This document shows, one piece after another, positions 1 through 10,761 of a stretch of DNA of 64,000 nt. This DNA comes from Endotrypanum monterogeii (taxonomy: Eukaryota > Euglenozoa > Kinetoplastea > Trypanosomatida > Trypanosomatidae), in the NCBI GenBank assembly GCA_000333855.2, contig CM007315.1, forward strand, positions 62,001 through 126,000, in the 5' to 3' direction. Within the stretch, counting starts at the first letter, position 1. The number at the start of each line of letters is the position of its first letter. Below the pieces are notes generated by a model. It saw only the letters and a program-made list of their open reading frames with translations. It was not told the origin of the DNA and did not search any database. Made by a program: the position numbers and the translations under genes.

Positions 1-493
1 GAAAAATACGCTCGGAATGGGTATGTGGTAACAAACCTGCCTAATAACCCCCATCACCACCACCCTTCTCACTGAGTCACAATCTCTTTTTTCGATCCCT
101 TCGCATGGATAAAAAAAGATGAGAAAAGGGGAGTTCGGTGAGAGGAGGAGGTGGAGGGACCACACCCCTTTATTACCCTACTTCTGCCCCCCTCACCTCC
201 CTCTGTTGCTTTGAATGACGCCTACCCCTTGTCTCTCGTGGGGACTTCTCTCTACGTGAAGACGCGCATCGACCAAGAACAATTCCACACCCAACAACAA
301 ATAAATAAATATAAATATATATAAATATAAATAAATATATATATATATATATATATACCAAACGAAAACAGAACAGAGAGACATACACACAACACACACA
401 CACGCACACGCACACGCACACACATCATCATCATAATCATCACCGTCAGAGACTGCACTTACAGAAGCACAGACATGAGCACAGATCCACCTG
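1..493. other. Spacer downstream of the helicase gene, with microsatellites
   Basis: No gene is supported here. The stretch is the probable 3' untranslated region of the helicase gene. It holds a TA/TAAA-rich tract at about 300-358 and a CA/CG dinucleotide tract at about 386-422 followed by TCA repeats. Short open frames crossing these tracts are low-complexity readings of the repeats. Confidence 0.6.
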
Positions 494-3400
494 TCACACC
501 GAGAGTGTGGGAAGCGAGAAAGAAAGCAGCGAAACTGCATCCAAGTCGTCCTCGTCGTGTTCTACCTCGTCAGCCGTCATGTCCTCCAAGTTGTTGAAGA
601 TCGAGACGAGAGCTGTGATCACCTCGCGTTGTAGATCCTGGAGCGGCTGAAGCGAGTAGCGGCTGAGAAGAGTATTGAGGTCATTCTCAAACAGCAGTCT
701 GTTCGCGTGAGTCAGGCGTAGCACCCCACAGATGGCCGACAGCTTGCGGCGGAATTCGAGCACAACGTAACCGGCAATCTCGTCCACCTCAACGTAACGT
801 TCTTTCCCGCCGTAGGATAGTGCAAAGACGTGAAAGGTGCCTTCGTCGTCACTGAATGTGGCGTATTGTATTCGATGCGAAAAGAGAAGAAGAGAGATCC
901 AAAACTGCTTCGGCGAGGCGATGGCAGTCGAGAAGCTGGCGAGTAGCTTATCGAAAATGAGGTTCAGCTGCACTGGGATGATAATGTCACCCTCCTGCCA
1001 GCGCAGGCAGCTAGGTGAATGGATATCGGGTACCGCGGTGAGGTCACTAAAGAGTCCAAGGGCCATTTCTTTCGAGTTAGTGTAGGCGTTGCCCTCACTC
1101 GTGACCTCCAGCGACTGAGCGACGAAGGCGACATTTGTCATGACAGCGACCATGGAGGCAAGCTTGTCCAACTGCTCCAAGAGCTTTTCGGCCTCGACGA
1201 TGTTTCGGAATGGCATAAACTCTGCCAGCTCAAACTTGATGTGACTCTCCAGATCGACAATGGACATGAGTTTGTCATAGTTCAAGTGTTTTTGTATGCA
1301 CCACTGGCGGAGCGTCTGCAGATCATCGCTGTGCCGCTGTTGCTCAATGCGGAAGAGGAGTGTGGCTTTCATTACGGCCACGATGTCGCTACGTAGCCCA
1401 CAGCAGAAATCACGCATGATATTCTCCGTCTCCTCCATAGCACGCCCAACGTTGAAGTGAAGCTGACGACCCTCGTTTGTGTTCATACTAAACGGCGAGA
1501 GGCTGCTCGTAACAGCGGCCGCAAGGATCATGAGGGACTCAAGCCCTGTGAGGAAGCCGAAAAAGACGAGCATTCCGGGCTGAGGAGAGACTGGGATGAG
1601 CTGAAGAATGCGTCCGATAAACGTATACTGGTACTCCGGAATATCTGTCATGGCCTCCGCTCGGGCGGCTTCCATGATCATGCGACTCCATGACTCGTTC
1701 TCAGGATTGTAGATCTCCTGCACCCGCTCACCAAGAGAGAGAGGATCCTTCGCGTCGAGAATGCAGCCGAGTTGCGTCAGCGTGTTCATGGATGACGCGA
1801 TCGCCTCCGCAAGCGGCTGGCCGTGGCAGAGGCTGAAAATAGCCACTGGGTTGTGCACCACCTGGAGGCAGTGCAGTGAAAGCTCATCGATGCGGGTATT
1901 TTCTATCGGCGGCTGTGAGTAGGCTGGCAGGTCGGCGATTTGTGCAGCAGGGAAAAGACAGAAGTAGAAACCCTGCTGCACACGACCGATGCGGCCACGG
2001 CGCTGCGCTATGCTGCCGCGCGAGATCCACTGCGTCACCAGCGGCGGGTATTGAATCGATGCAGGGGATTCCTTCGATATTTTAGGCCGCTTCACCAGCA
2101 CCAGGTCAATGACATGAACCACGTCTGGCAGCGTGATAGACACCTCAGCGATATCTGTGGAGAGGTACACTTTCTGCCGTCCAGGGATGTTGCGCTTCAT
2201 TGCTACCTCAATATCGCTGAGGCTCACAGCGCTGTGCCACGGCACGGCGTCGACTCGTTGATACAGCTCTGCTCGGAGCCACGCGTACATCGTTTCCACC
2301 TGTGCCCTTCCGGGGAGAAACACGAGAATGGAGTGCATCGGGTTCGAGCAGTTGTTGAGAAAAAGGATCAAGTTCTGGGCTAGGTAGAAATGCTTGTCCA
2401 CAGTGCTTTTCTCCACGATACCGCGCGACACGAGCCGTGGTGGGGCCTGGTAATCTGTGCCGAGGAGAGTGCAGGTTTCTTCTAGAAAGAAGTCATGGAT
2501 TGGGTGCTCTGGCTCACTTTGCTTGTACGTGGCGACGCGGAGTCCAGAAAAGTACTCCTCCCAGTCCTCCGTGTTAAGGGTGGCGCTCATGAGCACTACT
2601 TTGAAACGGGCGGTCTTCTTGAGGAGCGCCAGTCGCAGCAGCGCCACCGTTACCTCGAGATCGGGCTGTCGCTCGTGAAATTCATCGAGCACAACGTGTG
2701 TGAAGGGAAGCTCCGCTGGGTTCTCGAGGATCCGCAACAGCAACGTGTAGCTCGTCATGTACCACAAACGCGTCTGATCATCACCTTTTTTGTCGCCACG
2801 GATCCAGTACCCGACGTCCTCGCCGACGCACTCGCGGCGAAGACCTGCCACACGGTTTGCAATAGCCACCGTCGCGGTGCGGCGCGGCTGTGTGCTAACC
2901 ACCTTAGTGTTTGGCGACATCTCGAGTAGTGCCTTGGAGACGCCAGTACTCTTACCGCTGCCGGTGTCAGTACAGATGAACACGACATCGTGTTGATCAA
3001 TGAGGTCGAGAATCACCGGCATGTCAAGGCGCTCCGCCACCACATGGTTCAGCAGCAGAGTCTCTTGACGACTGTATTTGCTAAAGAAATCTGCCTGTGA
3101 CATCTGCATTGCCGCCTGCATCTCCTGCATCGTCTCGAAGCGCTGCTTGTACTCGGCGTCGGTGCGCATAGCCTCTTCGTGCTGCCGTCGCGCCTCCTCC
3201 CGCTCCTTTTCGATGCGCTGCTGTACGCGCTCGGCTCTGCCTTCGTCACGACGGCGGCCACGTACCCTCCTCGGCTGGGGTACGTTCACTTCAGTCGCAC
3301 TCCCCGAAGCTGGTACACCCGCCTTGGTGCCCAGCTTCGAGGAGACATCTGCTGTGGCGGACGTCGGTGTCTCCACGACTTTCTGCAGATCGCCGGAAAT

Positions 3401-4060
3401 CTTTGTCGGAGCGGCCCGAGCACTCGTCGTCTTCGCTGGAAAGAGATGGGAAAGCTTCCTCACAGCGTCGTCCGACGCCCGATGCTGGGGCGATTCGACG
3501 GGGGGCACTTTTGAGCGGGGCTTTGGCACGGCGCTGGACTCCGCGGCACTGCCAGGCTCAGCTGCGAGTCGCGCCTCAGTCTTGGGAGCATCCCTCGGCT
3601 TCTCCCGTGACGGCACCCCTTTCGGGAGCTGCTTGGGCATTTCTTTTCCAGATTCTTGGGGTGCGGCCCTTGGCACCTCCTTCTTAGCAGCCTTTGCGAT
3701 GTCTTTGACGACTCCGCTCCGGAGCGCTTTGGGGGATGACTTCTCCGCCGCCTTGTCCGGATGTGGAGTCGATTTTTCTTTTGCATCGCTCGAGGTCGCG
3801 GCCGCTGCAGAGCCCCTGGCCTTCTTGGCTTGGTTCAAATACTCGACCGCGCCACGCGAGGTTGGCGCCGATGCAGTCGTGCTGGTTTTCTGTACTAACC
3901 ACTGCAACACATTACCGCCTTGCTTACTGGTAGACCACTGTTCATCCACCGGCGCTGGTGGCACCTCCTTTGCCCCAACCTTGTTACTGCTGCCGGCGGC
4001 GCCAGCTGCATTCTCCCTATCACTGGCGCGCTTGATCTGTGGGTCCGAGCGGCGAGGCAT
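494..4060 (-). CDS. DEAH/RHA-type ATP-dependent RNA helicase with a DEFH box
   Basis: A 1188-aa protein expected to unwind or remodel RNA using ATP. The first ~300 residues are a low-complexity, Ala/Lys/Pro/Ser-rich and probably disordered leader. The helicase core follows: Walker A GSGKST near residue 367, motif Ia with TQPRR, motif II reading DEFH near residue 458, SAT near residue 491, motif V with STDIAEVSIT, and QRRGRIGR near residue 688. A helix-rich HA2/OB-like C-terminal half completes it. This order is that of DEAH/RHA superfamily-2 helicases. The box is DEFH, not DEAH, and motif VI has Ile where Ala is usual. The ATG at 4060 is supported by a short pyrimidine-rich stretch and a candidate splice AG at 4096/4095. 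It is the most downstream gene in the window. The exact substrate (splicing, rRNA or mitochondrial) cannot be told from sequence. Confidence 0.9.
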   Translation of the reverse strand: MPRRSDPQIKRASDRENAAGAAGSSNKVGAKEVPPAPVDEQWSTSKQGGNVLQWLVQKTSTTASAPTSRGAVEYLNQAKKARGSAAAATSSDAKEKSTPHPDKAAEKSSPKALRSGVVKDIAKAAKKEVPRAAPQESGKEMPKQLPKGVPSREKPRDAPKTEARLAAEPGSAAESSAVPKPRSKVPPVESPQHRASDDAVRKLSHLFPAKTTSARAAPTKISGDLQKVVETPTSATADVSSKLGTKAGVPASGSATEVNVPQPRRVRGRRRDEGRAERVQQRIEKEREEARRQHEEAMRTDAEYKQRFETMQEMQAAMQMSQADFFSKYSRQETLLLNHVVAERLDMPVILDLIDQHDVVFICTDTGSGKSTGVSKALLEMSPNTKVVSTQPRRTATVAIANRVAGLRRECVGEDVGYWIRGDKKGDDQTRLWYMTSYTLLLRILENPAELPFTHVVLDEFHERQPDLEVTVALLRLALLKKTARFKVVLMSATLNTEDWEEYFSGLRVATYKQSEPEHPIHDFFLEETCTLLGTDYQAPPRLVSRGIVEKSTVDKHFYLAQNLILFLNNCSNPMHSILVFLPGRAQVETMYAWLRAELYQRVDAVPWHSAVSLSDIEVAMKRNIPGRQKVYLSTDIAEVSITLPDVVHVIDLVLVKRPKISKESPASIQYPPLVTQWISRGSIAQRRGRIGRVQQGFYFCLFPAAQIADLPAYSQPPIENTRIDELSLHCLQVVHNPVAIFSLCHGQPLAEAIASSMNTLTQLGCILDAKDPLSLGERVQEIYNPENESWSRMIMEAARAEAMTDIPEYQYTFIGRILQLIPVSPQPGMLVFFGFLTGLESLMILAAAVTSSLSPFSMNTNEGRQLHFNVGRAMEETENIMRDFCCGLRSDIVAVMKATLLFRIEQQRHSDDLQTLRQWCIQKHLNYDKLMSIVDLESHIKFELAEFMPFRNIVEAEKLLEQLDKLASMVAVMTNVAFVAQSLEVTSEGNAYTNSKEMALGLFSDLTAVPDIHSPSCLRWQEGDIIIPVQLNLIFDKLLASFSTAIASPKQFWISLLLFSHRIQYATFSDDEGTFHVFALSYGGKERYVEVDEIAGYVVLEFRRKLSAICGVLRLTHANRLLFENDLNTLLSRYSLQPLQDLQREVITALVSIFNNLEDMTADEVEHDEDDLDAVSLLSFSLPTLSV

Positions 4061-5279
4061 CTCGACAAAAAACGCTCAAGCAGTCGGTGCGATTCTGTAG
4101 GAATCCGGTAGAGGAAGCGCAGATGCCAGCCTAAGCAAAATGCAAACGCGGAGCACGAGATCGCCAAAAAATCGTCTCTTCTTTCTTTGTAGAGCGATAT
4201 CAGCGGCAGCTGCAGATGAGTGATGCTCGCTCTCTTCTCTCCTCCCCCCTCCTCTGTGTGGGTCCAAATTGTCGTAGCTGGTAATGTGGGGGGAAACGAC
4301 TCGACTTTTCCGTAGACGCTGCGACGCGTTTGTGGCAGTGGCAGTGGGGAGGAAGGGGGGGAACAGAATATTGGTGAGTGTTGCCGGCGCTGCTCGAATC
4401 GATGCGTTTAGGAGAGAAGGGAAGTGAAGCCGGGGGAGGGGAAAGGGATGAGGGAGAGAGAGCGCCTGACGATACACAGCGGTAAGATATTAGTGTGCAA
4501 TATAAAATATGAAAAATGACCGTTGTGGTGAAGTATAGGAAAAAAGTTTAAATCTTTTTGACCGAATGCAATTGAAGTGTATGCGTGTGCGTTGTAGTGG
4601 TTCATGCAAGAGAAAAAAAAAGAGGAGAGCGACGTACGATTCTGAGAACAACAACAAAAAAGAGGGGGTGGCACCCGTGTACATACCCACGCCTCCAAGT
4701 GCTTAGATGGAGAATTTAGCTACACAGAGGAGAGTGGCAACAAAAGCTGTCCCGTGCGCCTCGCCCCCCTCTCCCTCCTCGTTCACGGAGTTCATCATCT
4801 ACTCTTTGAAGCTCGAGCGCTGGTGTCTTTCTTTCAGCAAGTGCACATCATAACAGCAAAAAAAAAAAAAGATCCGATGGGGAGCTATAGAGAAGAAAAA
4901 GGAGAGGGGAATACAAGTGAGCATCAAATCGAGTACAATTCCCCCCCCCCCTGAAGTGGGCTCCTCAGTCCCCAGTCCCCTCCTCCACCCCCCTTCACCC
5001 CACCCTGTGAAGAAATGTCGCTTTTACGGCTTCTCCCCCAAGGTATAACGGAGGTACACGCGGACAATCTTAAACGCACCGCTAATCATCCTCAACACGC
5101 CGAAGTAAAAAAAAAAAACGGAATGTGAGGTGACGGCTGACGTGTCCGCATCGTCCGTCAAGAAAAGTAACGTGAAAGACGAGCACAACAGCCGGAAGAA
5201 GACAAGAAAAAGTAATCAACATGCGGCACGACCTAAGATGAGTAGGGGGGAGCAGGGTAACAAACGAGACAAGGCTGCC
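4061..5279. other. Spacer between J-domain and helicase genes
   Basis: No convincing gene. On the coding strand there are pyrimidine-rich blocks near 4425-4460 and 4600-4670, suitable as splice-acceptor signals for the helicase gene, plus homopolymer runs such as A12 at about 4859-4870 and C10 at about 4941-4950. The rest is probable 3' untranslated region of the J-domain gene. Confidence 0.5.
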
Positions 5280-6098
5280 TCAGTCGGCATAGTCCTCGCT
5301 GTGGTCCCCATCGCTCATATCAAGACTTGTGGCAGTATAATCTGCTGAAGCACTGAAGGGATTTGGCAGCGTGTGGGACAGAACCCTTCCAGGGAATGCA
5401 GTGCTCTGTGTGAGTTTGGCATTAGTCGAGGGGTCGGAAAAAGGTACCGCAGAGATGTCCCCACTCGCGGCGATTGCGTTCGACGGAGCTGACGCTGGTG
5501 TTCTCTTTTTTACCAGGAAAGTGTTGGAGGGCTCATCACTGCCTCTTCTCCGTACGGCGCTCCTGTCGCGCCAAAACTCGAGCAGTAGATACAAAGCACT
5601 CCCGTAGACGAGGAACTTCCAAAAGATGCGCTTCAGTATATGCAGACGCATGGCCAATACAGCGCGGGCCACCTCCGCTCGCGTGAAGCCGGTGGAGCGC
5701 GGGTCGTGGTAGTTCGCCGTGTAGGGACGATAGAAGTTTCGCGTGGATTCGTTGGGAAAGAACGTGCCGCTGCCGTGGCAGTCACAGTGGTTGAAGCGTT
5801 CTTCATAAATGTGCGCGCGGTTTCTTTTTGACGGACGACAGCTGGGGGAATCGGCGCGTGCGTCTCTGTAGACCGAACTCCAGTCTGCACCTGCCACCTC
5901 CTCGCGGGAGCGACTGCGTAGGGCATCGTAGGCGTCCTTCAGCTGCCGAAACGTTGCAGCATCGCCGCCTGCATCGGGGTGAAGAGACTTTGCCTTTGCC
6001 ACAAAGGCACGCTTGATTTCTGCTGATGAGTAGGCCTGACCTCCTTCTAAGCCGAGCGTGCGCAGGTTACAGCAGCGCCGCAGCGTGGATAACCTCAT
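5280..6098 (-). CDS. J-domain (DnaJ/HSP40) protein with one membrane segment, probably mitochondrial
   Basis: A 272-aa co-chaperone candidate that should stimulate an HSP70 ATPase. The J domain is N-terminal (about residues 14-65) and carries the diagnostic HPD at residues 40-42, followed by helix III with a LKDAYDAL-type sequence. The first ~15 residues are Arg/Leu/Cys-rich without acids, like a mitochondrial presequence. A hydrophobic segment at about residues 158-176 could anchor the protein in a membrane. The C-terminal third is polar and probably disordered. No Gly/Phe region or zinc finger is seen, so this is a type III J protein. The ATG at 6098 follows a strong polypyrimidine tract (6208-6238) and a candidate splice AG at 6176/6175. 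Location is inferred from the leader only. Confidence 0.85.
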   Translation of the reverse strand: MRLSTLRRCCNLRTLGLEGGQAYSSAEIKRAFVAKAKSLHPDAGGDAATFRQLKDAYDALRSRSREEVAGADWSSVYRDARADSPSCRPSKRNRAHIYEERFNHCDCHGSGTFFPNESTRNFYRPYTANYHDPRSTGFTRAEVARAVLAMRLHILKRIFWKFLVYGSALYLLLEFWRDRSAVRRRGSDEPSNTFLVKKRTPASAPSNAIAASGDISAVPFSDPSTNAKLTQSTAFPGRVLSHTLPNPFSASADYTATSLDMSDGDHSEDYAD

Positions 6099-7091
6099 CG
6101 AGAATTACCTGAGCGTGCACGTATGTTCCTGTGCGCATGGGGAATCACATGTGAGATGAGAATGGCATCGTTCACTGCACAGCAGCGTGTATAGAGACCC
6201 GATTTAAGAGATAAAAGGAGAAAGGAGGGAGGAGGGTAGCAGCAGCATCCCGCACCCAAGTCCCGTCGCATATGTATGTTGCCCAGGGGCGTCAGATTCG
6301 GTGGGGGGGGAGGGGAAGGGGGGGGGTGAAGAACGGGGAGAGGGGGGAGAGCCCTGTTTCGGTGTCTCCGCGAATGCGCGCGCGGATGGTGCTAAACAGA
6401 TGCGCACGAGCAAGCGTGACAGTACACCTTTTTTTTCCTTTTGAAATAGGAGAAATCGATCCTGAAGTCGGGGAGAACGCCCACGTCGATGCGAGACGAT
6501 TCAACTTTCGTTATTTAAATACAAATATACACACATACATTTACATATGTGTATATATATTGGAGGATAGAAGGGAAGCAGTTGCCCCCTACGGAAGACA
6601 CACACAACTACAGTGAAGATGAACACGCGCGAAGGGTGAGGCCCCTTCGGCGAGGTGCCTTACTGCCCTCATCCTCCAATTCATTCATTCATAAGCGGTG
6701 AAGCGCTCTGGGGGAGCGAGATCAAAAATTTCGGTAAATCGAAAGAGCAGGAAGACGTGCGAGAAGCGCAGAGGTGAGGGAGGCAAGTCGAAGCTTTGTG
6801 TTTGAACGAGTGGCACGACCTATCGTGGAGCTCCGTAACCTATGCGCAGGGTGTGAAGGGAGAGGGGGTCTGTGTGGGTCAAAGATGAGAATCTCTCCCA
6901 CCGGTGTGGGTCCGAAGCATAGATGCCACAGTGGAAGAAGAGAGAAGAGAGGGTCGAGGAGCCCCGGGAACTCGTGAAGAAAAAAAGGGGACAGAGCAAA
7001 TGGTAAGGCGCAAGGAGCAATGAAAATATCTGGACACCAAAAAGGGACTTCGAGGCCGTCTCACTCAAGTCTCCATTATAAACACATTTTC
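6099..7091. other. Spacer between oxygenase and J-domain genes
   Basis: No gene supported. Contains the polypyrimidine tract for the J-domain gene (coding strand, 6208-6238), a purine/pyrimidine-skewed G-run block at about 6299-6350, and an AT-rich block at 6510-6565. The remainder is probable 3' untranslated region of the oxygenase gene. Confidence 0.5.
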
Positions 7092-8087
7092 CTATTCTTC
7101 TGGAGGAGGTGGACTGAGGCGAATGTCTTCGCGATACTCCTTCAGTAACGTCAGGAAGGTCCGAATCTTCTCATGTTTGAGAAGCGGCTGCAGATGCGCG
7201 TGGTGTTCGCGGAGGCTCACCTTCAGTGCCTCGGTGTCCGCACCGAAGCAATCTGCGAGGGACTCCTCGTACTCCGTTTCATAGACAGCGCGAGAGAGGA
7301 TTCGCTGCACGGCGCTGCGCCGCAAAAAAGGGATGGCACCTTCATGGAGGTGCTGTGCTTTGAGAAAAACATCCTCGTCGCTGTTAGTGTGTGCCCCATC
7401 AAACCAAACAGTGAAGCCGTATCGCGTGGTGTGCGCCTTCCTCGCAAACGGTCGCACCCGATGCAGCATCATGTCCGACTTAAAAAACACAACGGTGCAG
7501 AACTTGGGCGGCACTGTGATGCAGCGACCGAGAAAAGGCATCAGCTGCAGCTCCCCGCCGATCTCTGGTGTCCAATTTTCGGTCAGGTACACAGCCATCG
7601 TGAGGCGGCGCTTGTTCGGTCTACCAGGGTTGTCGTAGTGCCACGGAAATGCCCCACCCTCGTTCATTTGGAGTTTCAGTGTCACGGAGCTCGAGGCACG
7701 ATCGGCCGTATCACACGGTTGCAGGTCCTCGCAGCAGTCTAGGCGGTCTCGCAACAACTCAACCAGCTCCCCCAAAGCGCCTTCGAAGAAGGAATCGAAA
7801 AGGGAGAGTTGGTGCCGAATGGCGGCGTGGTGCAAATCACACTCATAGATGTGCGGCTTTGTTAGCTTCACTGGCCCTCCTGCTGTGAGGAAGTCGACTT
7901 GATTAGGGGCCTTCCCTCCATCGATGTCGTGGAAGCAGTGCTTCAGCTCGCGCAGGAGTTCTTCAGCCACGTCCATCGGAAAGGGCTCATTATCGAAGAC
8001 GAGGTAGCCGTCCAGATCCAGCCGCTCGCAGCGCTCTCGAGTCAGCAGGCGCCTGATAGTGTCGGCCAGATTGAACGTCATCAACAT
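7092..8087 (-). CDS. 2-oxoglutarate/Fe(II)-dependent oxygenase (prolyl-hydroxylase-like)
   Basis: A 331-aa protein with the double-stranded beta-helix signature of 2-oxoglutarate oxygenases. The iron-binding triad is visible as H150-x-D152 in a FPWHYDN context and H209 in MMLHRV. R222, in TRYGFTVWFDG, is placed to bind 2-oxoglutarate. The strand between them contains GGEL, as in prolyl-4-hydroxylase-like members. The region before residue 130 is a helical N-terminal domain with no recognised motif. There is no signal peptide or membrane segment, so a cytosolic or nuclear substrate is more likely than a secreted one. Possible roles include hydroxylation of protein side chains; the substrate is unknown. 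The ATG at 8087 lies about 16 nt from a candidate splice AG (8104/8103); Met3 is an alternative start. Confidence 0.85.
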   Translation of the reverse strand: MLMTFNLADTIRRLLTRERCERLDLDGYLVFDNEPFPMDVAEELLRELKHCFHDIDGGKAPNQVDFLTAGGPVKLTKPHIYECDLHHAAIRHQLSLFDSFFEGALGELVELLRDRLDCCEDLQPCDTADRASSSVTLKLQMNEGGAFPWHYDNPGRPNKRRLTMAVYLTENWTPEIGGELQLMPFLGRCITVPPKFCTVVFFKSDMMLHRVRPFARKAHTTRYGFTVWFDGAHTNSDEDVFLKAQHLHEGAIPFLRRSAVQRILSRAVYETEYEESLADCFGADTEALKVSLREHHAHLQPLLKHEKIRTFLTLLKEYREDIRLSPPPPEE

Positions 8088-8827
8088 GCGAGTGCTGAGA
8101 TGCTAAATGGACGATGGGAAAATAAAAAACAGAAATCGAGTGTATTTGTAACCGAGGGAAGGAGTAGGAAATGTAGATGACACGTCGGCAGATGAGGGCA
8201 GCGGTCGTGCACAACGCGGTCTCCCATAGGTGAGTGACGACCTGAAGCATATTCTACTGACCCCCTCCACAGACACAGACAGACAGACAGACAGACATAT
8301 ACATACATGAAAAAAAAAAGACGAAACAAGACAGGAGGAAGGGAATGCGGAACACTCCAGAATCCGCCCCCCCCCCCTATCCTCACTCTTCTTTATAAAA
8401 TAGTAATTGTCGAGTAGCGCCGCCTTTGGTGAGCTTTGCGGGGTGGGAAACTTCTTTTAGATGCGTTGCGTGCTTCGTTCCCCATCCCCACACTCTGGAT
8501 TCGTTTCTCTTGATGGAGTCGACGCGCTAGTGTACGAGAGGTTTGGGGCCATCCCCTCTCTGGGAATGTGCGCACCGCTCATACGTTTGAGGCCTTCTTT
8601 CTTTTTTTTTTTTTGAGGGGGGCGAGCAAATGCACATCCACAGGAAAAACAAATTCGATAGGTAAGGATAGGGATCACTCAACCGTGGCAAAACATCGCG
8701 CCACGGAGAGCACACCCATGTACTTCAGCAGTGGCCATGCCCCCCTCCCCCACATCACCCCCCACACCTCAACAACAACAACACCAGCACTCCGGCCACG
8801 CCATCAGTCTAACATAGGTGCCCTCTG
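8088..8827. other. Spacer between ERGIC-like and oxygenase genes
   Basis: No gene supported. There is a CAGA tetranucleotide repeat at about 8272-8300, a C10 run near 8369-8378 and a T14 run near 8601-8614. Proposed splice AG for the oxygenase gene is at 8104/8103. Confidence 0.5.
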
Positions 8828-9823
8828 TCAGGCGCCATTGAGAGCCTTGGCAGTCTGCCGGTTGCGGGCAGACGTTTCTTTCAGACGACGCTCCCGCGCG
8901 AACCACTCCAGCGCGGCCTCCACCATCCCAGCAACAGTGTACACACCGCCCACCACAGCGCACAAGTTGACCATGAAGTGACTTACCGTGTCGTACTGCA
9001 CGGCGCACTCCATAGAAAAAGGCGAGAACTTGTAGGAGAAGTACAGTCCCGGCGCCCTTCCCTGACCGTTAGTCCGAAGCATGGAATGAAAAGAGGTGTA
9101 CTGATATCCAAAGCGGTCGTCTTGGCCAGCGCTTTCCACTGTCGTCGGGATGAGCTGTAAGAAAAATTGATAAAAGTACGGCTCGGACAAATTGTAAGAG
9201 AGGGCTAAATCAGACATCGGCTGCAGCGTCTCCTGGCGCATTTGGGGAATGCCCCAGTCGTACGCGCGGCCTGCCGAGAAGTGATGGATTTTAAAATCCG
9301 GCCGGTATTTTTTCATGTCTGTGAAGGTGAAGTCCTGCAAAATAATGTGAAAGGAGGAGGGTGTCGAGGCGATGGGAGACGTGCCCTTGACGAAGCAGCC
9401 TTGTTCCACCTCTGACAACGCCTCACCGGGAGCATATTTGGATGACACCATCGTCTCAAATGAGCCGCGAGGTATGTGATAGAGTGCTACATTTGTATCA
9501 CGCTGCATTTGCGCATTTCTCTTCCATTGAGAGAAGACTTCAGTGGCAATACGGTGGCATGGTATGTAGGGCAAGCTAATGGAGAAGTGCAGCGTGTCTA
9601 GCTCACGCTGCTTGTCAGCATCGAGGTAATTCCTGAAGGCGGACGGAGTTATGTGGCAACTTGTGTGCCCGCTGAGGTAGGTGTGAACTTCACTAATAAA
9701 AAGAACAGATAAGATACATATGGTCACTATAGTAGTGGCGACCCCTTGCGAGGTGGCGGGTGTCAGATGGCTTTCATTATCTTGCACCACACGAAAGAGG
9801 TCGCACTGACGTAAAAAACGCAT
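8828..9823 (-). CDS. ERGIC/Erv41-Erv46-type COPII vesicle protein
   Basis: A 331-aa membrane protein matching the ERGIC2/ERGIC3 (Erv41/Erv46) family, which cycles between ER and Golgi in COPII vesicles and helps retrieve cargo. The N-terminus has the family layout: a short cytosolic leader with LRQCDLFRVV, then a membrane segment at about residues 30-50 ending in a FISEVHTYLSG-like sequence. A large lumenal domain follows, and a second hydrophobic segment near residue 290 with the typical HFMVNLCAVVGGVYTVAGM. The cytosolic tail ends at the stop after ALNGA. The open frame runs 16 codons further up but starts at GTG; the first ATG (9823) gives the usual family N-terminus and lies about 56 nt from a candidate splice AG at 9881/9880. 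The C-terminal tail lacks an obvious KKXX signal. Confidence 0.88.
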   Translation of the reverse strand: MRFLRQCDLFRVVQDNESHLTPATSQGVATTIVTICILSVLFISEVHTYLSGHTSCHITPSAFRNYLDADKQRELDTLHFSISLPYIPCHRIATEVFSQWKRNAQMQRDTNVALYHIPRGSFETMVSSKYAPGEALSEVEQGCFVKGTSPIASTPSSFHIILQDFTFTDMKKYRPDFKIHHFSAGRAYDWGIPQMRQETLQPMSDLALSYNLSEPYFYQFFLQLIPTTVESAGQDDRFGYQYTSFHSMLRTNGQGRAPGLYFSYKFSPFSMECAVQYDTVSHFMVNLCAVVGGVYTVAGMVEAALEWFARERRLKETSARNRQTAKALNGA

Positions 9824-10761
9824 GTTTAGCTCTATGAATAGAAGGGGGAATATTGAATAGACCCAACACAAGCGTGTGTCTGGAAGGAAAATAAAGAAAA
9901 GAATTCTTATGGAATGCTAGCTGATGCTGCTGAGCGGAGTGAATGGTGCCACACACACACACACAGCGGCGACCACGTGTTGACGTGTAGAAGCAGCAGC
10001 TTTAGTTAAATAGAGGAGGCAAATGTAGAATAATAATAAGAGGCAGTGCACGTCCACAGCAATGAACACCTGCTGCAACAATGCGGGCAAATCAGACAAA
10101 AGTTAGGTGAGAAGTGAGCGAACGTTGTAAGAAGGAGGAACTCCATCGTTCCCGAATTGGTGCTTCCTGGCGGCGACACAGATTGACTCTCCTGTCGGAG
10201 AGCTTCCACTTGCACGACCACTTCAAGCATTGCACAGCTGATTTCGTGCGTTTAACCGCATAATAATAATAAAAAAAATGTGGGTGTGGGGCAGTTCAGA
10301 GATGATGCGAACAGCATCAAATGAAACAGAGCGAGCTCACAAGTGACCATATAGAGAAAGAGGGGTGAACGAAGCACGTAAAGGGCGAAAAGCGAGAGGG
10401 AGCTAGTTGAGGTGGAGGCGGACTGCCTACTCCAAATAATCCCTCGCCACCATCTGCCGAAGTCATGCCCACGGGATGTTCACAATGGCTCCATTTTAGT
10501 TGTGCGCCTTCCACACACACACACCGTGTATGTTGGCATTATTACAAGAAATTGTTTGTGATATAGAGATATAAGAAAAAATAATACACGCCATGCGTAT
10601 TCAGGAAAAAAAAACATGTATTTTTTTTGAAAGGTAGCGAATGTGTGGAGGAGAGGGAGAAAAGCAATAATGCTCGAGAAAAAAAAAATACACACACACA
10701 CACACACACACGACCACGCATCGGCTGCAGCTCATCTCTGAATGGGAAAAAAAAAAGTTAT
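9824..10761. other. Spacer between kinesin and ERGIC-like genes
   Basis: No gene supported. Features are a CA repeat at about 9951-9964, a second at about 10691-10711, a pyrimidine-rich tract (coding strand) at 9882-9902 used for the ERGIC-like gene, and several A/T homopolymers near 10605-10690. Confidence 0.5.

Noticed and set aside
3078..4100. A 340-codon plus-strand open frame opposite the helicase leader
   Set aside because: It is a Ser/Cys/Ala-rich shadow of the GC-rich disordered helicase N-terminus, on the strand with no other gene and with no recognisable domain.
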